From: an uncultured Aequorivita sp.
Lineage (GTDB): Bacteria; Bacteroidota; Bacteroidia; Flavobacteriales; Flavobacteriaceae
Assembly (NCBI GenBank): GCA_937125455.1
Contig: CAKZLK010000017.1
Span: forward strand, 124,001 to 188,000
Length of the DNA: 64,000 bases
Direction of reading: 5' to 3'
The translations under genes and the position numbers were made by a program. Positions 36,732-45,568 of the stretch are shown piece by piece. Position 1 is the stretch's first letter. The number at the start of each line of letters is the position of its first letter. The notes beneath the pieces were generated by a model, which saw nothing but the letters and a program-made list of their open reading frames with translations, was not told the origin of the DNA and searched no databases.

Positions 36732-36785
36732 AAGTCCCTATTTTTCCCAAATACTATATATATAAAAGGAAAAACAAGGACTTTT
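36730..36785. repeat. 18-bp imperfect inverted repeat with AT-rich centre
   Basis: 36730-36747 pairs with 36768-36785 at 16 of 18 positions around a 20-bp centre that contains TATATATATA. It lies directly after the helicase gene (overlapping its stop). It could be a replication-origin or mobilisation structure, or a terminator. Confidence 0.5.
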
Positions 36786-36798
36786 CTAACCCATACTA

Positions 36799-36828
36799 AA
36801 AAGGCTCTCATCTATATGAGGGTCTTTT
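36799..36828 (+). terminator. Terminator after the helicase gene
   Basis: AAAAGGCTCTCAT (36799-36811) with ATGAGGGTCTTTT (36816-36828), two G-U pairs, ending in Ts. A second small hairpin, TGAATCT/AGATTCA, lies at 36840-36857 before the next gene. Confidence 0.75.
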
Positions 36829-36904
36829 TCATTATACACTGAATCTATTCAGATTCAACTTAAGAATAATTCAAATTAATATTAACCTTCAAAAACTTAA
36901 GAAT

Positions 36905-37771
36905 ATGCAATTAAGACAATCAGAAAGAAAACAAGCCAAGATTAAAATGGCTTTACAAGGAAGTAGTGGCTGTGGAAAGAGTCTAAGCTCCCTTCTTCTT
37001 GCTAAAGGACTAACTAATGACAATCTAGCCAAAGTTGCTGTAATTGATACAGAAAATGGCTCAGCTGACCTTTATGCCCATTTAGGCAATTACAATGTAT
37101 TACAACTTCAACCACCTTTCACACCAGAAAAATATATTGAGGCTATTGAGGTGTGTGAAAAGGCGGGAATGGAAGTAATAATTTTAGATTCCATCTCCCA
37201 AGTATGGGATGAGCTTTTGGATTTCCATTCAAAGTTACCTGGAAATTCATTTGCTAATTGGAACAAGGTAACCCCTAGGCAAAAAGCATTTATCAATAAG
37301 ATTCTACAGGCTGATGCTCACATTATAGCTACAATGAGAACAAAGCAGGATTATGTACTGCAACAAAAGGATGGAAAATTTGTACCTGAAAAAGTAGGAC
37401 TTAAAGCAGTGCAAAGGGATGACGTTTCCTATGAATTTACCATAGTTTTTGATTTGGACATCAAACATTTTGCCACAGCAAGCAAGGACAGAACCAATCT
37501 ATTTTCTGGCAGACCAGAATTCCTGATAAGTACGCCTACAGGGAAGCGGATTTTGGAATGGTGCACATCACCTATAAAAGAGCAGGATATAAAACAGAGA
37601 ATAGAAGAATGTTTGTCTGTAGGTCAGTTGATGGAACTATATAAAGAGCATCCAAGTTTTCAGTTGCCATTAAAGACTGAATTCTTGGCAAAAAAGGAAC
37701 AATTAGAAAAATTAATTAACCCTAAAAACTTTTCACAAAATGGAAATCACACCAGTAGCACAGCTCAATAG
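36905..37771 (+). CDS. RecA-like AAA ATPase (phage Sak4-type)
   Basis: A 288-aa ATPase. Walker A is LQGSSGCGKSLSSLLLA (about residues 18-34), VAVIDTENGSADLYAH follows, and Walker B is EVIILDSISQVWDE. GTTP-like contacts at ATMRTKQDYVL fit Sak4-type recombination ATPases of phages and islands, which load or act with annealing proteins. The C-terminus overlaps the DUF3871 gene by 32 bp, implying coupled translation. Confidence 0.8.
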   Translation: MQLRQSERKQAKIKMALQGSSGCGKSLSSLLLAKGLTNDNLAKVAVIDTENGSADLYAHLGNYNVLQLQPPFTPEKYIEAIEVCEKAGMEVIILDSISQVWDELLDFHSKLPGNSFANWNKVTPRQKAFINKILQADAHIIATMRTKQDYVLQQKDGKFVPEKVGLKAVQRDDVSYEFTIVFDLDIKHFATASKDRTNLFSGRPEFLISTPTGKRILEWCTSPIKEQDIKQRIEECLSVGQLMELYKEHPSFQLPLKTEFLAKKEQLEKLINPKNFSQNGNHTSSTAQ

Positions 37772-38771
37772 GCAGAACAATGGAGATATTTATTTTAATG
37801 AAGGTCAGCAACAAACTGCACCAGGTTTAGAATTACCTTCAGAAAATAAAGGATATAAAAAGAACCCTTTTATAGAGGCTAATACGAAAAGTGTTAGCCT
37901 CACTCATTTAAAGGAAGATTGTGTAATACCTGTATTCAGCAAGGACAATGAAATCACTATTAGCCACAGTCAATTCATTGAAACTGTTATGGCCAGTGTT
38001 GCAAAAGTTTTGGGAACAAACCTCAGCAAACCCGAAATTAGAATTAGCCATCAAATTAAGGGAAGGACACCAGATGCACTCCAATTGCCAATTTCTGAAT
38101 TGCAAGACCATCAAAAGACCACCTATTATGAAAGAATGGCTTGGATTGCCAGAGTGCCATCCATAACTTCCAAAATTGACGGAAATGATTTGGAATTAAC
38201 CATTGGTGGAGTAAGAGCATACAATCAAGAAAATCTGTATAGTAAGAAAAGTCCTGAAAAGTTCAAGTTCTTTATTGGTTTTCAAAATATGGTATGCTGT
38301 AACCTTTGTATTTCTACAGATGGTTTTAGCAGTGAAATGAAAGCAGATAATGTTGAGGTTTTGAACAACAGTATTATTGAATTAGTTGAAGGTTATAACA
38401 TTGACAAGCAATTGACATATATGACAAAATTTGAGAAGCAGAGAATGTCTGAAAGTCAATTTGCAAAGTTGATAGGAAGAGCCAAGCTATTTCAATATTT
38501 GCCAAAGGCTGAAAGAGCAAAACTGCCAGAGCTATTGCTTACAGATAGCCATTTCAATACAATAGCAAAGGACTTTTATGAAGATGAAAGTTTTTGCAGA
38601 AATAAAGATGGAGATATTTCTATGTGGAATGTCTTTAATCTTTTCACAGGAGCCAATAAGAGCTCCTACATTGACACATTCCTAGAAAGGAATGAGAATG
38701 CCTTCACATTTGCTGAAGGTCTCTCAAAGGCAATTGAGGGTGATAGTAATTACTCTTGGTTTTTGAGTTGA
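37740..38771 (+). CDS. DUF3871 family protein
   Basis: A 343-aa protein matching DUF3871, a family found on mobile elements of Bacteroidota. IKGRTPDALQLPISELQDHQKTTYYERMAWIARVP is the most recognisable block. It carries several cysteines in MVCCNLCIS. The function is unproven; pairing with the Sak4-like ATPase suggests a recombination or replication role, perhaps an annealing protein. A terminator follows. Confidence 0.78.
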   Translation: MEITPVAQLNRQNNGDIYFNEGQQQTAPGLELPSENKGYKKNPFIEANTKSVSLTHLKEDCVIPVFSKDNEITISHSQFIETVMASVAKVLGTNLSKPEIRISHQIKGRTPDALQLPISELQDHQKTTYYERMAWIARVPSITSKIDGNDLELTIGGVRAYNQENLYSKKSPEKFKFFIGFQNMVCCNLCISTDGFSSEMKADNVEVLNNSIIELVEGYNIDKQLTYMTKFEKQRMSESQFAKLIGRAKLFQYLPKAERAKLPELLLTDSHFNTIAKDFYEDESFCRNKDGDISMWNVFNLFTGANKSSYIDTFLERNENAFTFAEGLSKAIEGDSNYSWFLS

Positions 38772-38775
38772 GAAG

Positions 38776-38807
38776 ATGCCCAACTGAAAGGTTGGGTATT
38801 TTTTTTT
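38776..38807. terminator. Terminator between DUF3871 and SIR2 genes
   Basis: ATGCCCAAC/GTTGGGTAT (38776-38784 with 38791-38799) then a run of nine Ts; lies between convergent genes. Confidence 0.88.
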
Positions 38808-38822
38808 ACATTTCCAAAGTTT

Positions 38823-41800
38823 CTAAATAAAATATTTTGAAAAAATGTGTGATAATTTATCGCTATAATTTTTTTTGAGTTCTTGAGAGATAATTTTCTT
38901 AAGCTCTTTAATTTTAGAGATTTCTTTATAAACAATTTCTCTTTTAATTAGAAATAACCATTCTATTTTAAATTTTGATAAATCAGATTTTTCCCTAAAA
39001 ATGAAAAACTTCATTGAGTTTGATAAATTGGTAAATAAGTTTAATCGTGAGTCATTGCTATCTACACCCATATTATAAATAAATAAGATTGCATTATGAA
39101 ATACAAAGCTGTTATAAATAGGTTTGTTATTTCTTAATTCGTAAATTTCTGCATCTTCCTTAAGACTTATATAATCGGTATTAATTAATGAAATATATTT
39201 ATCGAAAAATAAATTATAACTTATCATATTATCAAAACTGGCTTTAACGTAGAGATTTTCGTCAAAATTGTTTTCTAATTTTTTAATAAGGATATTAGCT
39301 AATTCTTTTTTAATTTCTTTATTAGATAATTTCCACAAGGAAACAATAATACTTTTTCTAGGATCAAAATAATCATAGTCTGAAAGTATTTTTAGAATAT
39401 AGTCTCTTTCATCACAAAGTTCATATTTATTTTGGTCTATTATATATGCTACTGAGTCTATTGTATTGTAGCGTTCATATTTATTTATTTTATCATGAGA
39501 TAGTTTTAATAGCTTTAAGCAATCTTCTCTTGAAAATAATTTATAGTTTTTTCTAATAAACCAATTTAAATATTTTACACCCTCATAAATGAAATTTTCA
39601 TACTCTAAAAACAATAATAGTTTTTGAATAAAATTCACTTGTTTTTTCTGCGGAATATCAACTGAATACATTAAAAGCATCATATTACTAAAGATAGAGC
39701 GCATTTTGGATTGAAATGATTCCTTTCCTAGATGATTAAAAAAATCTTTATTTTTAGAATTAGTTACAAATAATTTGGATGTGGTATATAATGATTTAAA
39801 GAAGTTTTCACAATATTTTAAAATCTCATCAATTTCTTCGTTATTAAATTTTAATTCTTCAATCTCATGTTTATCCAAAAAATCTATTAATGTTTTTGGG
39901 TCACAATACTCTAATGTTAAATAGAAGAAATCACTCGAAAGTTTTTCAAGCTTACCTTCATATATGTCAGATGTAATATGGGCAAGAATTAATGCCTCTA
40001 TTCCTTTCTGAATTGTCTTTTTGAAGTGAGAGAATACATCAATAATAATATAATTATCAGTAAAAAATCCCAAAATTTTATATAGTTCAATATATATAAG
40101 TTGGGGGTAATATGGCCCGACAGAATTAAAATATTCATTTTTATAACCTAAATAAACCTCCTCAATATTTTTATATAAATTTTCAATTTCTTCTTTTGCA
40201 TTAGAAAGAACAGATTCATCTCTTATGATTTTTAATAATTCATATTCTTCATTACTCTTGTATGGAATTTGAAAAATTAATTTATCAGCATCAATATCTT
40301 CAATTTTATTTACCACATTCTTTTTTTCTTCATCTTCAATATTCTCTTCATTAAACCTAATCAATCCCTTTAGAGATTTCATATTGTTTTTGGCGATATA
40401 GTAGGTTGTATATTTTCCCATTTGCCAAGCTTTTGAAGCTATTTCTTCAAACATATTGAATGCTTGCAAATAATTACCATATTTATAATTCAAATAAGCA
40501 AGTTGGGCATCTTTTTTAATATCAGAGATTTCATTAATTGAGTAACTATTTAAGTCTTTTAAAACACCGTCAAATTCATATCGTTTAAATTTACATCTAG
40601 AACACTGACATTCTTTCTCACTTTTAAAATGAATATCTTTAAAATTCGGAGAAAATCCTTTAAAACCTACAGAATCAGCTCTTTTTCTCTCTTCTGCTAC
40701 ATATAATATTAAACTATTATTTAGTTTTTTTATAACCTCCGCAAGTTTCTTTTCTTTTTCTTCAATTTCTTTATCTGATAAATTTTGTTCACTTACATAT
40801 GTTAATGTATTTCCCTCAATTTTAATATTATTAAAAAATACATCTTTGACAATTTTATTTCTTAATAAGAGGGTAGTTTTTTCAACTAGATATTCATTTT
40901 CTAGTATTGTTTTGAAGGGATAAAGTTTACTTATAAAATCTTGGGGCAATGACTTTAATTCTGAAAATCTTAATATGGATTTATGTAGTTGATTAACTAC
41001 ATTCTCATTGGTTATTTTTATTTTCAATTCATCATAATGACGAATGAATTTGATAAGATTTAGCAATAATTGTCCTTTCTCGCTTAAATTATCATAACCC
41101 TTGTAGTAGGATTCATTGTAAATATTATTACCTTTTAAAAAATCCTCTATGTAGTTAATTTTTTTGCTAGGTTCATCTTCAATTTCTGCATCAAAATAAT
41201 CTATTATATTAATTCCTTTATTCTTTAAATATTGCTTGTGTGATAAATGAATACTCTTGTCAACAGATAGTAAATATGCATTCTGAAAATTGTTTCCCAA
41301 AATATTTCTAACATTTTGCACAATTTGTTTAAGATTGTAATCACTAAAACTATAACCAATAAATAAAACTACTTTTGAGGCAAAGACAGAATTAATAAAA
41401 GCTTCGATTAGTGGATGATTCTTATTATAATTTAAATAATCATCTTCCTTTAGTACAAAATCAGTATTATCTAAATCACCGTGTATTTTTACTAAAAGCT
41501 TTGTATTATTGGAATATGGTAAATCCACATCTTGTTTTACAACTGAGAATGGCAGGGATTTCTTATTAACTACTTGCTCAAGTAAATCCTCAAAATTTGT
41601 GGTTAAAATATGTTCAGGATTTAATTCAAAAAGTTCTTCATGTATTTCATTATACTTCAATTTTCTATGAACTAGAATACTTCTAATTTTCTCAATATAT
41701 TCTTTCTCCTGTCTTTCATTATAATAAATCTGAGGAATTTTTAGATAATCATTTTCAGTATCAGGCAAATCAAGTTCATTCTTAATTTCATCAATAAGTT

Positions 41801-41918
41801 TTCCCCAACTTGGAACTCCTGAATCAACAGATATTCCTGAACCAGCAAAGACCACAAGTTTTTTTGTGTTAATCGCATTCTTTATAATTTTAATATCGGT
41901 TAAAAATCTATTTATCAT
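38823..41918 (-). CDS. Large SIR2-domain protein, probable antiphage NADase
   Basis: A 1031-aa protein. Residues 1-260 form a SIR2 domain: VVFAGSGISVDSGVPSW (NAD loop, 22-38), TTN at 106-108, catalytic-position His146 in KIHGDLD, and LFIGYSFSDYN. SIR2 domains in defence proteins hydrolyse NAD. The remaining 770 residues are helical and repeat-rich like the C-terminal sensors of DSR-type proteins, though no named repeat is certain. Residues 437-442 read CQCSRC, a possible zinc or redox cluster. It is a single gene with no cognate partner, next to the restriction locus. NADase and abortive-infection function are inferred. Confidence 0.8.
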   Translation of the reverse strand: MINRFLTDIKIIKNAINTKKLVVFAGSGISVDSGVPSWGKLIDEIKNELDLPDTENDYLKIPQIYYNERQEKEYIEKIRSILVHRKLKYNEIHEELFELNPEHILTTNFEDLLEQVVNKKSLPFSVVKQDVDLPYSNNTKLLVKIHGDLDNTDFVLKEDDYLNYNKNHPLIEAFINSVFASKVVLFIGYSFSDYNLKQIVQNVRNILGNNFQNAYLLSVDKSIHLSHKQYLKNKGINIIDYFDAEIEDEPSKKINYIEDFLKGNNIYNESYYKGYDNLSEKGQLLLNLIKFIRHYDELKIKITNENVVNQLHKSILRFSELKSLPQDFISKLYPFKTILENEYLVEKTTLLLRNKIVKDVFFNNIKIEGNTLTYVSEQNLSDKEIEEKEKKLAEVIKKLNNSLILYVAEERKRADSVGFKGFSPNFKDIHFKSEKECQCSRCKFKRYEFDGVLKDLNSYSINEISDIKKDAQLAYLNYKYGNYLQAFNMFEEIASKAWQMGKYTTYYIAKNNMKSLKGLIRFNEENIEDEEKKNVVNKIEDIDADKLIFQIPYKSNEEYELLKIIRDESVLSNAKEEIENLYKNIEEVYLGYKNEYFNSVGPYYPQLIYIELYKILGFFTDNYIIIDVFSHFKKTIQKGIEALILAHITSDIYEGKLEKLSSDFFYLTLEYCDPKTLIDFLDKHEIEELKFNNEEIDEILKYCENFFKSLYTTSKLFVTNSKNKDFFNHLGKESFQSKMRSIFSNMMLLMYSVDIPQKKQVNFIQKLLLFLEYENFIYEGVKYLNWFIRKNYKLFSREDCLKLLKLSHDKINKYERYNTIDSVAYIIDQNKYELCDERDYILKILSDYDYFDPRKSIIVSLWKLSNKEIKKELANILIKKLENNFDENLYVKASFDNMISYNLFFDKYISLINTDYISLKEDAEIYELRNNKPIYNSFVFHNAILFIYNMGVDSNDSRLNLFTNLSNSMKFFIFREKSDLSKFKIEWLFLIKREIVYKEISKIKELKKIISQELKKNYSDKLSHIFSKYFI

Positions 41919-41990
41919 CAGAAGTTTATTTTAGACATCCCTAGTTTTATTTATTAATTATTTCTTTTCAATCCATTAAAAAATTTAGGG

Positions 41991-42116
41991 TCATTTGTTT
42001 GCAAGTAAAGCTTTAATTCTTCTGTTATGGGGTGGCACTAATAGATTGAACTGTTGCTGTAATCTCTTTTTATGGGGAAGTAAGGCAATCATTTCATTAA
42101 TGCTACTTCTAACCCT
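41991..42116 (-). pseudogene. Short open stretch, possible frameshifted remnant
   Basis: A 41-codon open stretch in a different frame from the 46-aa gene, beginning within its 3' part, with an ATG that would give 33 aa ending KALLANK. Together with the 46-aa gene it may be one broken gene. I do not recognise it. Confidence 0.25.
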
Positions 42117-42229
42117 TTAATTTCAGAGTAGTGTTTTTCTATATGGGGAATTGCAATTTTATAACTATATGCACTTCCTCTTTTTTTGTCCTTTTCTATT
42201 AACCATTTTTCATATATATCCAAATTCAT
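42089..42229 (-). CDS. 46-aa gene directly after res (unknown)
   Basis: Starts 5 bp after the res stop codon on the same strand and encodes 46 aa beginning MNLDIYEKWLIEKDKKRG. The N-terminus recalls the short helical leader domain seen at the front of some restriction endonucleases and HNH proteins, so it is either a small accessory protein of the restriction locus or the remaining 5' part of a longer gene. Its spacing argues for cotranscription. Confidence 0.45.
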   Translation of the reverse strand: MNLDIYEKWLIEKDKKRGSAYSYKIAIPHIEKHYSEIKGLEVALMK

Positions 42230-42234
42230 TATTT

Positions 42235-44913
42235 CTATAATTTTTTTATAACATCAATTATCCCCTTTGCCGTGAAACATCCTTCAACGTTTTTTGTCTG
42301 AAAAACCATAAAATAACTATAATTAGTTCCAGCTTCTTTATCCCAAGCTTTTCCTAATTTTAGTTTATCACGACTATCATCATTATCTCTATCATCTCCC
42401 TTCGTCTCCAATAGGATAATATGATTGCTTTTAGTGCAAATAATAAAGTCTGGATAGTGATTACTGCTAAAACCATTTAAGAAGAACCCCTTGCCTCTAT
42501 CAAGATTTCTGTGCCAAAAAAGAATATTGGGGAGTGCTTGAATATCAGTAATCACATCCCTTTCAAAATTATTCATATATCCCTCTATTTCATATAGTGA
42601 TTTTGCAATTGGAGTACTCGGTCTTATAGGGGTAATGGTGTCAGGTAGTACAAATCTGTTGTCTACAAAAATTTGCTTTGAGGCTAGCCCATTTTTAAAC
42701 TCAGTTTTTGTGTGTTCATCTGTGAGTTTTTTAATTTTCTCTTTTATTTTTTGAGAGTATACAAAATCATTGTTTATTACCTCCCTAATTTGTTCTTTAT
42801 TCTCAAGATTTTCAAAAATTCGAGATACATATTTATAAAGGTCTTTCTCCGTGATAGGATACATATTCCCTAATCTTGATACTACTATGTTTGTGACATC
42901 TTTTATCTGTGAAGCTTTTGGTTTTGCTAAAATATTATCCAATAAAATCTCTTTAGCTCTGCCACTTATTTTATCTACAACAGCAGTGCGAGATTGTACA
43001 CTATAATCCACAGTTATAACTTCTGCTGAAAGTTCCTCGAACTTAATTCCTGAATCTTTTGAAGTCAAATTAAAATCTGTTAACAATTCTTCTTTTTGAA
43101 GCAAAATATCATAAGACGCTGCTTCTTCAAATAAAATATTCTCTGGATTGGTCTTGTGGTCTTGCTTTATAAAAAATTGAGGTAATTTTAAGCTTTTATG
43201 GACTTGCCTATATTCTTCCACCACCTTATAAGTCTTTGGTTTTTTACCCATAACTTGTGTAATTAGAGTACTATTTTCATCTACTATTGTTTTACTTACT
43301 TGTTCTTCAAAAGCATTTCCTACTGTAGTAGCTTTTTCGGTAATATGATTTACTATATTCGGTTGATATACTTCAATAGATTCTAACGATACTTCTTCAG
43401 TAGGGTCAAAATCTATAGCTTCTACATCAAAATCATCATCACTAGGTATTTTGTCCTCCTCCTGTTGAGAGAATAACTCTTCTTGTAGAATTTCATTATT
43501 AGACTTTTCTTCTTCCGGAGCTTCCTCAGCATAATAGTCATCTCGAGAAAATCCTGACTCTTGTAGACCTTCAACAATACTATCTAATGTTTCATTAAAT
43601 TTAGAGGATGCTGTTAATACAAATGAAAGGTTCAATAACTGATTTTGATGTTTTGTAACATAAGGTTGCCTCAATACCCTTCCTAAAATTTGTTCAACTT
43701 CAACAGGGCTATTTTTATCGGCCAAGGATGCCAAAATATAAGCAAAAGGACAATCCCATCCTTCTCTTAAAGCATTTACCGTAATAATATATCTTACTGG
43801 ACAGCTTCTTGACATCAAGTCCACATCTTTAAGCTCATCAATCCCACTTACCTTAATTTTAATTTGTTCCTCTGGAATTTTAAGTTTTACGAGCTTTTCT
43901 TTGATATTTTGAAAAGTAATATTGTTCTTTCCTTTTATATTACTTTGTGCTTGAAAAAGGATAATAGGTCTTATGTATTTTCCCGTGGTTTTTTCTTCCA
44001 CAACAGCGTGTAATTCTAGTTGTCTTTGAAGATGAAGGGCACTGTTAATTACTTCCTCTTTTTTATTGTGGTTATAGACCACTACAGGAAGCTTTACCAT
44101 ATGCTCTTTTTTGAGCTCAATGGCATTTACAAAACTAATAATATTACTATTGCTCTTAGGTGTGGCTGTTAAATCCAAAACTAAAGATGGGTTTAAATTG
44201 TTAAGCATTTCAACACTTAAATCACTTTCAGCATTATGACTTTCATCTACAATAACAATAGGATTTAAACTGCGTATCACATTAATCAAAGCAGTATCAT
44301 CTGTATCTGGCAAAACCAAGTTTTTATCAATAACGCTATCTCTAAAACTTTCAAGAGCACCATTTTCTTGGAATACTTTTCTATCTTCTTTTTTTCTACT
44401 ATTTATTCGTAAACTACTAAAGTTAAAGACAAAAATATTTAGCTGTTCACTTACAGAAGAAGGATTAAAATTCTCTCCTTTTAACAAACTTTCTTTATCA
44501 TAAACCTCAACACGACCATTGAATAAGGAATTCAGTTTTTCCCTATATGGGTGGCTAGGGTTAGAGAGATTGTTATAAGTCTGTTGCAATAGATTTGACC
44601 AAGGTACTAGCCAAACAACAGCTTTAGAATTTCCATTAATCGAAAATTTATTAATACTATGGAGCACATTGCAAGCTATAAAAGTTTTGCCCCCAGCTGT
44701 TGGTACTTTAATAGCAATATGAGTGGCTCCAGGTATATTATCCCTATAAGGTTTCATCCCGCTAAAAGAACCATCTATCTGTGGGCTATATGGCCCTATT
44801 TTGTCTTCCCAATATTTATTGAAAGCAATACTAGCCTTTTCTTGTTCTTGAAGGTATGTAAGAAAATTTTCAAAGTCTTTTATTACTTTGCTTTGGTAAG
44901 GTTTTAGCTCCAT
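42235..44913 (-). CDS. res: Type III restriction endonuclease subunit (Res)
   Basis: An 892-aa SF2 helicase-nuclease. I use the ATG at 44913 because MELKPYQSKVIKDFENFL is the usual Res start; an upstream in-frame ATG adds 12 residues. Walker A is VPTAGGKTFIACNVL (70-84), Walker B VIVDESHNAESD, motif III DLTATPKS, motif VI QILGRVLRQPY. The C-terminal nuclease reads YPDFIICTKSNHIILLETKGD (PD-ExK). It cleaves unmethylated DNA with Mod and ATP. Unusually it is not directly after mod: two genes and a terminator lie between. Confidence 0.92.
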   Translation of the reverse strand: MELKPYQSKVIKDFENFLTYLQEQEKASIAFNKYWEDKIGPYSPQIDGSFSGMKPYRDNIPGATHIAIKVPTAGGKTFIACNVLHSINKFSINGNSKAVVWLVPWSNLLQQTYNNLSNPSHPYREKLNSLFNGRVEVYDKESLLKGENFNPSSVSEQLNIFVFNFSSLRINSRKKEDRKVFQENGALESFRDSVIDKNLVLPDTDDTALINVIRSLNPIVIVDESHNAESDLSVEMLNNLNPSLVLDLTATPKSNSNIISFVNAIELKKEHMVKLPVVVYNHNKKEEVINSALHLQRQLELHAVVEEKTTGKYIRPIILFQAQSNIKGKNNITFQNIKEKLVKLKIPEEQIKIKVSGIDELKDVDLMSRSCPVRYIITVNALREGWDCPFAYILASLADKNSPVEVEQILGRVLRQPYVTKHQNQLLNLSFVLTASSKFNETLDSIVEGLQESGFSRDDYYAEEAPEEEKSNNEILQEELFSQQEEDKIPSDDDFDVEAIDFDPTEEVSLESIEVYQPNIVNHITEKATTVGNAFEEQVSKTIVDENSTLITQVMGKKPKTYKVVEEYRQVHKSLKLPQFFIKQDHKTNPENILFEEAASYDILLQKEELLTDFNLTSKDSGIKFEELSAEVITVDYSVQSRTAVVDKISGRAKEILLDNILAKPKASQIKDVTNIVVSRLGNMYPITEKDLYKYVSRIFENLENKEQIREVINNDFVYSQKIKEKIKKLTDEHTKTEFKNGLASKQIFVDNRFVLPDTITPIRPSTPIAKSLYEIEGYMNNFERDVITDIQALPNILFWHRNLDRGKGFFLNGFSSNHYPDFIICTKSNHIILLETKGDDRDNDDSRDKLKLGKAWDKEAGTNYSYFMVFQTKNVEGCFTAKGIIDVIKKL

Positions 44914-44946
44914 CTTTAGTGTTGTAAAAAGCAACCATTTGAATAA

Positions 44947-44964
44947 CAAATTGTTAATAATTTG
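44947..44964. repeat. Inverted repeat CAAATT-N6-AATTTG upstream of res
   Basis: A perfect 6-bp inverted repeat that overlaps the -33 TTTG of the plus-strand promoter and lies about 35-50 bp before the res start. It could be an operator for both. Confidence 0.4.
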
Positions 44965-44993
44965 TTTATAACCAAAATTTACTAGTATATTTG
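44961..44993 (+). promoter_or_regulatory. Plus-strand promoter opposing the res operon
   Basis: TTTG at 44961-44964, 21-bp spacer, TATATTTG at 44986-44993: a full Bacteroidota promoter. It points away from res and toward the 3' end of the mod operon, and no plus-strand gene lies downstream. Confidence 0.65.
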
Positions 44994-44999
44994 CACCAG

Positions 45000-45062
45000 T
45001 TCATCCTACCACTTGGAGGAAGGAAATCGAAAAACGCAAGTCTTGATACTATGCGTTTTTTG
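45000..45062 (+). ncRNA. Possible small RNA between res and the RNase-like gene
   Basis: A transcript from the promoter at 44961-44993 would start near 45000 and stop at the hairpin at 45030-45061, giving roughly 60 nt with a purine-rich GGAGGAAGGAAATCG middle. It has no open frame of note. The existence of the RNA is inferred from promoter and terminator only. Confidence 0.35.
45030..45060. terminator. Bidirectional terminator between the RNase-like gene and res
   Basis: AAAAACGCA-AGT (45030-45041) with ACT-A-TGCGTTTTT (45048-45060), one bulge, T-tracts on both strands. It lies 5 bp after the minus-strand stop at 45066, so it should end the mod-DUF3800-RNase transcript before res. Confidence 0.82.
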
Positions 45063-45065
45063 CAT

Positions 45066-45566
45066 TTAATACACCTTATTTAGTCTTCGTTTATACTTGC
45101 TCTTAATTTTATTTTTGTTCTTTCCAGTTAAATGATATGCTGTAAGCAAATAATAATCTGCTGTGTTTCTGAATGGCTCAAGGATAATAACATATTTCTC
45201 ATTTGAATCATAAATATATGTTCTAATAGCAGTCTTATCCTTCACACTAAAAATAAACAATCCATTAGGCTGTTTACTACTAATATGATGTTTTATCCAA
45301 TGTAATCTTTCAGAACGGAATCTATCATAATCTCTCTTTCTTGTTTTTTCATCTACAATGGTTGTAGTTAAATGATGAAGCAAAATCTCCATTGCGTCCA
45401 TTCCATCTTTTACTATTGGTCTTATAGTTTTAGAATTAAAAACAAAATTTGGATTATTCCTAATATCCCTATCAAAAATGCCTTGGAGTGATGCTTTTCT
45501 TTGATTTTCATTTAAACCATTAATGTCTAATAGGCCGCTGTATTTTTTTAAAAGATTTAATGGCAT
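45066..45566 (-). CDS. Small protein resembling BECR-fold phage-type RNases
   Basis: A 166-aa protein. The C-terminal half reads RLHWIKHHI, TAIRTYIYDSNEKYVIILEPF and DYYLLTAYHLTGKNKNKIKSKYKRR, which is the pattern of the phage/PBECR RNase group (Barnase-EndoU-ColicinE5/D-RelE fold). The histidines and the TAY block are the likely catalytic core. The N-terminal half is unassigned. The start is 2 bp after the DUF3800 stop, so the two are cotranslated with mod. RNase activity is inference. Confidence 0.5.
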   Translation of the reverse strand: MPLNLLKKYSGLLDINGLNENQRKASLQGIFDRDIRNNPNFVFNSKTIRPIVKDGMDAMEILLHHLTTTIVDEKTRKRDYDRFRSERLHWIKHHISSKQPNGLFIFSVKDKTAIRTYIYDSNEKYVIILEPFRNTADYYLLTAYHLTGKNKNKIKSKYKRRLNKVY

Positions 45567-45568
45567 AC

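Noticed and set aside
45000-45062. Type III toxin-antitoxin RNA with tandem repeats
   Set aside because: The candidate RNA shows no tandem repeat, so a ToxIN-like antitoxin is not supported; kept only as a possible small RNA.
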